Below the pieces are notes generated by a model. That model saw only the letters and a program-made list of their open reading frames with translations. It was not told the origin of the DNA and did no database searches. A stretch of 64,000 nt of DNA. Origin: JBGPOS01 sp041488155. Lineage in GTDB: Bacteria; Chloroflexota; Dehalococcoidia; Tepidiformales; Tepidiformaceae. Of this stretch, positions 59,474-64,000 are shown piece after piece. Location of the stretch: positions 1 to 64,000 of the forward strand of contig JBGPOS010000011.1 of NCBI GenBank assembly GCA_041488155.1. Direction: 5' to 3'. The position numbers and the translations under genes were made by a program. Position 1 is the first letter of the stretch; the number at the start of each line of letters is the position of its first letter.

Positions 59474-60838
59474 ATGGCGCGAGTGCACCGCGGATACCGA
59501 TGTTCGCAATGCGGCTGGGAGACGGCGGCGTTGGCCGGCCGCTGCGGACAATGCCAGGCGTGGAATACCGTCGAGGAATACCTGGCCGCCCCGCGCCCGA
59601 GGGTGGGCGGACGCCCCGGACGGAACGTGACGGGGGCAGCGAGCAGTCTATCGCTCGCCTCGGTGCCGGACGAGGAAGGCCGGCGCCTGATCACGGACGT
59701 TCCTGAGTTTGACCGGGTGCTTGGAGGCGGCCTGGTCCCGGGGTCACTGGTGCTCGTGGGCGGCGATCCGGGGATCGGCAAGTCGACGCTCATGCTCCAG
59801 GCGGCGGCGCGGCTGGCGGGCCGTGGGATCGCCGTCGCTTACGTCTGCGGCGAGGAGTCGCCGCGGCAGGTGCGGCTTCGCGCGACGCGCCTGGGCATCG
59901 GGGGCGAAGGGATCACCCTCATCCCCGAGACCAACCTTGAGGCGGCGCTCGGGGCCGCGGAAGCGCTTGGGGCGGCGGTCGTGATCGTCGATTCGATCCA
60001 GTCTGTCTACGTTGATGGACTCGAGACGCGCTCTGGTGGTCCAGCCCAGCTCGCCGAGGCGGGGGCGCGGCTGGTCGGGTGGGCAAAGGGCAACGAGATC
60101 GCCACGATCGTCACGGGCCACGTCACCAAAGGCGGCGAGATCGCCGGGCCGCGTCTCCTCGAACACCTGGTCGATGCAGTGCTCTACTTCGAAAGCGCGG
60201 AGAGCGGCGCTTTGCGCGTGCTCCGTGCGGTTAAGAACCGATTCGGAGCGACGGACGAAGTCGGGGTGTTCGAAATGACGGGTGAGGGTCTGCGCAGCGT
60301 CGACAACCCCGGCGCGACTTTCCTCGAAGCGGCGGACCCGGCGGCGTCGGGGTGTGCGGTGACAGCGGTGATCGAAGGTTCGCGGCCACTTGCGCTCGAG
60401 GTGCAGGCCTTAGCAGTACCCTCGTCCCTCGCGACGCCAAGGCGAATCGCAAGCGGCCTCGAGACTTCTCGGCTCCACCTCTTGCTGGCCGTCCTCGCCC
60501 GTCGCGGCGGCCTCAGCGCCGCGAACCTCGACGTGGTGACAACTGTCTCCGGGGGTCTGCGGCTGCGTGATCCCGGCGCGGACCTCGCCGTCGTGGCTGC
60601 GCTGGCTTCGGCCATTCGAGATGAGCCCCTCGCGCGAGGCTCGGCCTTCCTGGGCGAGGTTGCGCTCTCAGGCGCTGTGCGCCCCGCCCAGCAGGCTCAG
60701 CGGCGGCTGGTGGAGCTCGCGCGCCTTGGGGTGCTGCATTGCGTGGTCCCCGCTTCGACCCCCAGGGTAGAAGGCGTGCGGCTGGTCCCCGTCCGTTCGG
60801 TCAAGGAGGCGTTGGCTGATGCGTTCGGCGGCCAGTGA
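59474..60838 (+). CDS. radA: DNA repair protein RadA (Sms)
   Basis: RadA is a RecA-like branch-migration helicase used in homologous recombination. The 454-residue product has an N-terminal zinc finger (CSQCGWETAALAGRCGQC), Walker A VGGDPGIGKSTLMLQ, the RadA-specific KNRFGATDEVGVFEM motif and a C-terminal Lon-like P domain without the protease dyad. Full length. It converges on rodA with a gap of 6 bases. Confidence 0.95.
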   Translation: MARVHRGYRCSQCGWETAALAGRCGQCQAWNTVEEYLAAPRPRVGGRPGRNVTGAASSLSLASVPDEEGRRLITDVPEFDRVLGGGLVPGSLVLVGGDPGIGKSTLMLQAAARLAGRGIAVAYVCGEESPRQVRLRATRLGIGGEGITLIPETNLEAALGAAEALGAAVVIVDSIQSVYVDGLETRSGGPAQLAEAGARLVGWAKGNEIATIVTGHVTKGGEIAGPRLLEHLVDAVLYFESAESGALRVLRAVKNRFGATDEVGVFEMTGEGLRSVDNPGATFLEAADPAASGCAVTAVIEGSRPLALEVQALAVPSSLATPRRIASGLETSRLHLLLAVLARRGGLSAANLDVVTTVSGGLRLRDPGADLAVVAALASAIRDEPLARGSAFLGEVALSGAVRPAQQAQRRLVELARLGVLHCVVPASTPRVEGVRLVPVRSVKEALADAFGGQ

Positions 60839-60844
60839 GAGGAA

Positions 60845-61984
60845 TTACGTCTGGCGATAGGCCCGGTGCCGCATGATGACGCTCTGCATGATGCCCATCG
60901 AAACGAACAGGCTGACGAGCGAACTCCCTCCCTGGCTGACGAAGGGCAGGGGTATCCCGGTGACGGGGAATAGGCTCACGTTGACGGCGATGTTGATGAA
61001 CGTCTGCATCAGGATCAGCACAACGATGCCGACGGCAATGAGCTGACCGGCGGTGTCCCCGGCAAGCTGGGCAGCGCGTATCCCGCGCATCAGCAGCAGA
61101 ATGAAGAGGGCGAACAGGCCGATCGCGCCGGCGAACCCGAGTTCTTCTGCAAGCACGCTGAAGATGAAGTCCTTGGTGGGCACTTTGAGGAAGCGCAGTT
61201 GGGTTTGCTCTCCGTTGGTCAATCCCTTGCCCCAGAACTGGCCGGAGCCCACGGCGATTTGCGATTGGATAACGGTGTAGCCGGCATCGAGCGGATCCTC
61301 GTCGGGATTGACGAGCACTGAGATGCGTTCGACCTGGTAGTCGGCGACGGCGAACGTCCAGACGAAGGGCAGAACGGCCACGGCGAGCGCCCCGACGACG
61401 AGCAGGTGCCGGCGGCTGACTCCGCCGACGGCGACGACCCCGAGCCAGATGGCGAGGAAGACCAGAGCGGTGCCCAGGTCGGGCTCGATGAACACAAGGA
61501 AACCCATGGGCGCGACGATGAGCAACGACATCACCAGCGCCCGCAGCTCGCGGGCGTCGCCGCCGTGTTCGCTAAAGAACCGGGCGAGGGTGAGGATCGT
61601 GGCGAGTTTGGCGAACTCGGATGGCTGGATCTGGAGAGGGCCGAGGTTGAACCAGCGGGTCGAACCATAGGCCGTGTGGCCGATAGCGAGGATGGCCAGC
61701 AACGAGACGATCGCCACTCCGTAAAGCACCCAGGCGTAGTGGGTGAGGTAGTGGTAGTCGAGCTTCGAGATAAGGAGCATGAGTCCGATGCCAACGAGGG
61801 CGAAGACGGCCTGCTTCGCTACCGGGTTGTCGAAGCTCGCGACGGGGCCGCTGTACGTCCGCACGGACCCGCTGTAGATCAAGACGAGGCCGAGCCCGAC
61901 CAGGCAGAGGGCGGCAGTGACCAGGAGGTAGTCGAAGCGGTCCCATCCTCGCCAGACGCCCTGCCTGCCGTATCCGGCCGTCAC
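60845..61984 (-). CDS. rodA: Peptidoglycan glycosyltransferase RodA
   Basis: RodA is the SEDS-family polymerase that works with PBP2 in lateral wall synthesis. The 379-residue product has about ten membrane helices and the SEDS signature: WFNLGPLQIQPSEFAKLATILTLARFF, VFIEPDLGTALVFLAIWLGV, the catalytic aspartate in this block and FVSQGGSSLVSLFVSMGIM. It overlaps mrdA by 4 bases, forming the standard rodA-mrdA pair. Confidence 0.96.
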   Translation of the reverse strand: MTAGYGRQGVWRGWDRFDYLLVTAALCLVGLGLVLIYSGSVRTYSGPVASFDNPVAKQAVFALVGIGLMLLISKLDYHYLTHYAWVLYGVAIVSLLAILAIGHTAYGSTRWFNLGPLQIQPSEFAKLATILTLARFFSEHGGDARELRALVMSLLIVAPMGFLVFIEPDLGTALVFLAIWLGVVAVGGVSRRHLLVVGALAVAVLPFVWTFAVADYQVERISVLVNPDEDPLDAGYTVIQSQIAVGSGQFWGKGLTNGEQTQLRFLKVPTKDFIFSVLAEELGFAGAIGLFALFILLLMRGIRAAQLAGDTAGQLIAVGIVVLILMQTFINIAVNVSLFPVTGIPLPFVSQGGSSLVSLFVSMGIMQSVIMRHRAYRQT

Positions 61985-63894
61985 GGCTTCACGTTCTTGA
62001 AGAAGTAATCGAAGATCTTGCTCGCGGTGGGGGCCGCCTTATCGCCGCCGACACCCAGGTCGAAATAGACGGTCACCACGACGTCCGGGCTGTTGAAGGG
62101 CGCGAATCCGGTGAACCAGGCATGTTGGTCACGTTTGCCATCAGATTTCACGGGCCCGAATTCGGCGGTGCCCGTCTTACCGGCGATGTCGATGCCTGCG
62201 GTTTGGGCGCGCAGTCCGGCCCCGTAGCCGACCGATTCGTGCATTCCGTCGCGGATAACCGCCAGGTTTTCGGCGCTGATTGGAACCTGCTTGGATTCTG
62301 ACTTCATGCTCTTGAGGATCTTGCCATCAGGCGAGGTGACGTCCTTAACGAGACGAGGGGTGAGCAGCTTGCCACCGTTCGCCACGGCGGCGGTCACACG
62401 CGCTATCTGGAGCGGCGTTGCAGAGACGTCGCCCTGGCCGATGCCCATGAAGCAGGTGTCGGCGTAGAACCAGTCGCGGTCGTTTTCGTTGAACTGAGAA
62501 CCGGCGAAGGCCTTGCGCTTCTGGTCCGGACTCGGCACGACCCCGGCCATCTCGCCGTCGAGGTCGATCCCGGTGGGCTGGCCGAGGCCGAAGGCCCGAG
62601 CGTAGGCGCCGAGCTTCCAGGCCGAGTCCTCGAAGTCCTTCCCCAGACCTTTGATCCCTTCGTTGGGGATACCGCACGAGGCCATGTAGAAGTAGATGTT
62701 CGAAGACCAGGCGATCGCGCTGCGCAGGTTGAGAAAGCCGTGCGCCCTCCAGTCGTAGAGGGGGTAGATGACGCCGTTCTCCCCTTTGAACTCGAGGACG
62801 GTGCTGTTGACGGTCCGGCCGGTGGCGGGAGTAATCGTCCCTTCCTGCAAGGCTGCTGCTGCGGTGATGAGCTTGAAGGTAGAGCCGGGGGCCTCGGCGG
62901 TGAGCGCCCTGTCGAGGAACGGTTTGCGAGGGTCGTTCGCCAGGGCGTTGTACTCGCTGGACCTTTGGTCGGGCTGGGCGAAGATGTTGGCGTCGTAAGA
63001 GGGCAGCGAAACCAGCGCGTAGACCTCTCCGGTCCTGGGACTCAACACAACGGCGGCGGCGATCTTGGCTTCACCCATTGAGTTGTCGAGGAGTTCGGCG
63101 ACGAACTCCTGCAGGCCGGGGTCGATTGCGAGTCTGAGGCTGTTGCCTGGAGCGGGGTCGCGGGTTTTGAGGACATCGAGGAGCTGGCCCTGGGCGTCCT
63201 GTTCGACCTGGCTAACGCCGGCTGAGCCGCGGAGCTCGCTCTCATAGCGGCCCTCGATCCCGGACTTGCCCACGGGCTCGTTGAGCTGGTAGCCCTCGCC
63301 CTTGAGTTGAGCGTATTCCCGCGGCGTCTGGGCGCCGATGTAGCCGATGATGTGGCTGAAGGCGTCGCTGCCGATGTAGTTCCTGCCTGGGGTCACGGTG
63401 AGAGCCACCCCCGGCATGCCCGTGGTCGCCTCATCGAGCATCAGCGCCTGCTCTTTCGACAGGTACTTCTGGACCGGGATCGGGAGGTCGGGCCTGCCGT
63501 CGTCCTCGGCCTGCTGAACGCGGGATTGCACTTCGAGCGAGGGAACGCCCACGAGTTCTTCGAGACGAAGGTAAATCTTGTGGCGGTCGGCCTGGGATTT
63601 CGGAAGGAGTTCCGGGGTGACGCTGGCGGTGTAGACGCCGATGTTCTGGACAAGGGGGGTGCCGTCGCGTCCAAGGATGAGTCCGCGCGGAGGGAGGATG
63701 TTCGTGGAGACGATGTGGTTTTCGCGAGAGCGCTTCGCGTACGTCGCCCCATCGACGAGCTGCATGCTCACGAGCCTTGCGGTGAGGAGCCCGAACACGA
63801 GCAGGACTGCGACGCGGAGGGCCGTCAGGTTGCCGTGGGGACGGTTCCTGCTGGGCGTTGGTGCTCCGCGATAACGATCATCGAGGATGCTCAT
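61981..63894 (-). CDS. mrdA: Penicillin-binding protein 2 (transpeptidase)
   Basis: The 637-residue product has a short cytoplasmic tail, one membrane helix (about 24-44), a non-penicillin-binding pedestal domain and the transpeptidase domain with the SxxK nucleophile in EAPGSTFKLITA (Ser338), the SxN motif WSSNIYFYM and the KTGT motif IAGKTGTAEFGP. It cross-links peptidoglycan with RodA in rod-shaped growth. It overlaps rodA and follows mreD, the usual mreD-mrdA-rodA order. Confidence 0.96.
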   Translation of the reverse strand: MSILDDRYRGAPTPSRNRPHGNLTALRVAVLLVFGLLTARLVSMQLVDGATYAKRSRENHIVSTNILPPRGLILGRDGTPLVQNIGVYTASVTPELLPKSQADRHKIYLRLEELVGVPSLEVQSRVQQAEDDGRPDLPIPVQKYLSKEQALMLDEATTGMPGVALTVTPGRNYIGSDAFSHIIGYIGAQTPREYAQLKGEGYQLNEPVGKSGIEGRYESELRGSAGVSQVEQDAQGQLLDVLKTRDPAPGNSLRLAIDPGLQEFVAELLDNSMGEAKIAAAVVLSPRTGEVYALVSLPSYDANIFAQPDQRSSEYNALANDPRKPFLDRALTAEAPGSTFKLITAAAALQEGTITPATGRTVNSTVLEFKGENGVIYPLYDWRAHGFLNLRSAIAWSSNIYFYMASCGIPNEGIKGLGKDFEDSAWKLGAYARAFGLGQPTGIDLDGEMAGVVPSPDQKRKAFAGSQFNENDRDWFYADTCFMGIGQGDVSATPLQIARVTAAVANGGKLLTPRLVKDVTSPDGKILKSMKSESKQVPISAENLAVIRDGMHESVGYGAGLRAQTAGIDIAGKTGTAEFGPVKSDGKRDQHAWFTGFAPFNSPDVVVTVYFDLGVGGDKAAPTASKIFDYFFKNVKP

Positions 63895-63897
63895 CGG

Positions 63898-64000
63898 TTA
63901 GAGGTGGCCTCGCTGCAGGGTCATGCCTCTCGGTGACCATCCTACGAGACGGAAGGGCACGTACACCAAGGTGAGTAAAGCGAGGTCAAGAAGAGCGCCG
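63898..64000 (-). CDS. mreD: C-terminal part of MreD (runs off the right edge)
   Basis: The last 33 codons of a frame ending in ALLDLALLTLVYVPFRLVGWSPRGMTLQRGHL stop 3 bases before mrdA. The hydrophobic segment followed by a short basic tail fits the last helix of the rod-shape determining protein MreD, the usual neighbour of mrdA. Assignment rests on position and hydrophobicity rather than on a motif. Confidence 0.65.
   Translation of the reverse strand, partial: GALLDLALLTLVYVPFRLVGWSPRGMTLQRGHL

Overview
The window is a gene-dense, GC-rich bacterial chromosome segment made almost entirely of housekeeping and accessory genes on both strands, often with 1-50 bp overlaps. I see no phage, plasmid, insertion sequence, CRISPR array or rRNA operon. 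Coenzyme F420 genes, DUF1385, a membrane-anchored YvcK, a UbiA-type decaprenyl-phosphate phosphoribosyltransferase-like gene, GAAC-N4-GTTC type LexA boxes and the absence of outer-membrane genes suggest a monoderm-type lineage. A Chloroflexota (Dehalococcoidia/Tepidiformia-like) genome is my best guess, with Actinomycetota as the alternative. This is inference, not a database result.

Layout. 0-8 kb: UbiA-type gene (cut by the left edge) and ybaK, then tlyA-nadK-recN, a molybdopterin oxidoreductase and lspA-rluD-gltX. 7.9-9.0 kb: tRNA-Gln(CUG) and, 1 kb on, a copy of its 3' end, framing a degenerate GGDEF gene. 9-14.9 kb: membrane proteins, nth, a flavin reductase and selD, which contains an in-frame UGA (selenocysteine) followed by a hairpin. 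15-24 kb: gatB, yvcK, secG, a peptide-binding protein, a SAM hydrolase, fmt, rlmN, queA. 24-28.8 kb: mutY, an unknown protein, DinB, cyclophilin, APH-type kinase, thioesterase. 28.8-36 kb: DNA-damage region with dnaE2 and imuB-DUF6504 under identical LexA boxes, enclosing tag, a glutathione peroxidase, VapBC and a HicB-like/DUF433 pair. 36-40 kb: hydrolase-adenylyl cyclase fusion, small ORFs, HAD protein, DUF1385. 39.8-42.7 kb: ftsH, then rplU-rpmA-rpmE with its own promoter and terminator. 42.9-48 kb: F420 genes, Phd/PIN module with twin palindromes, hydrolase, dut, crcB, DUF190. 48-53 kb: rplS, ppa, MFS exporter, cupredoxin lipoprotein, FakA-like kinase. 53-64 kb: rpmB, HicAB, rpe, degV, recG, a GT-C-like membrane protein, radA, then rodA-mrdA-mreD (cut by the right edge) on the minus strand.

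Two themes tie the window together. First, DNA repair is heavily represented: recN, nth, mutY, tag, dnaE2, imuB, recG and radA. Second, at about seventeen genes that start their own transcript, a TAnnnT -10 box ends only 5-9 bases before the start codon, usually exactly 6, with no Shine-Dalgarno sequence. This is the signature of leaderless mRNA. It fixes many start codons used here and places the LexA boxes directly upstream of the -10 elements of dnaE2 and imuB.
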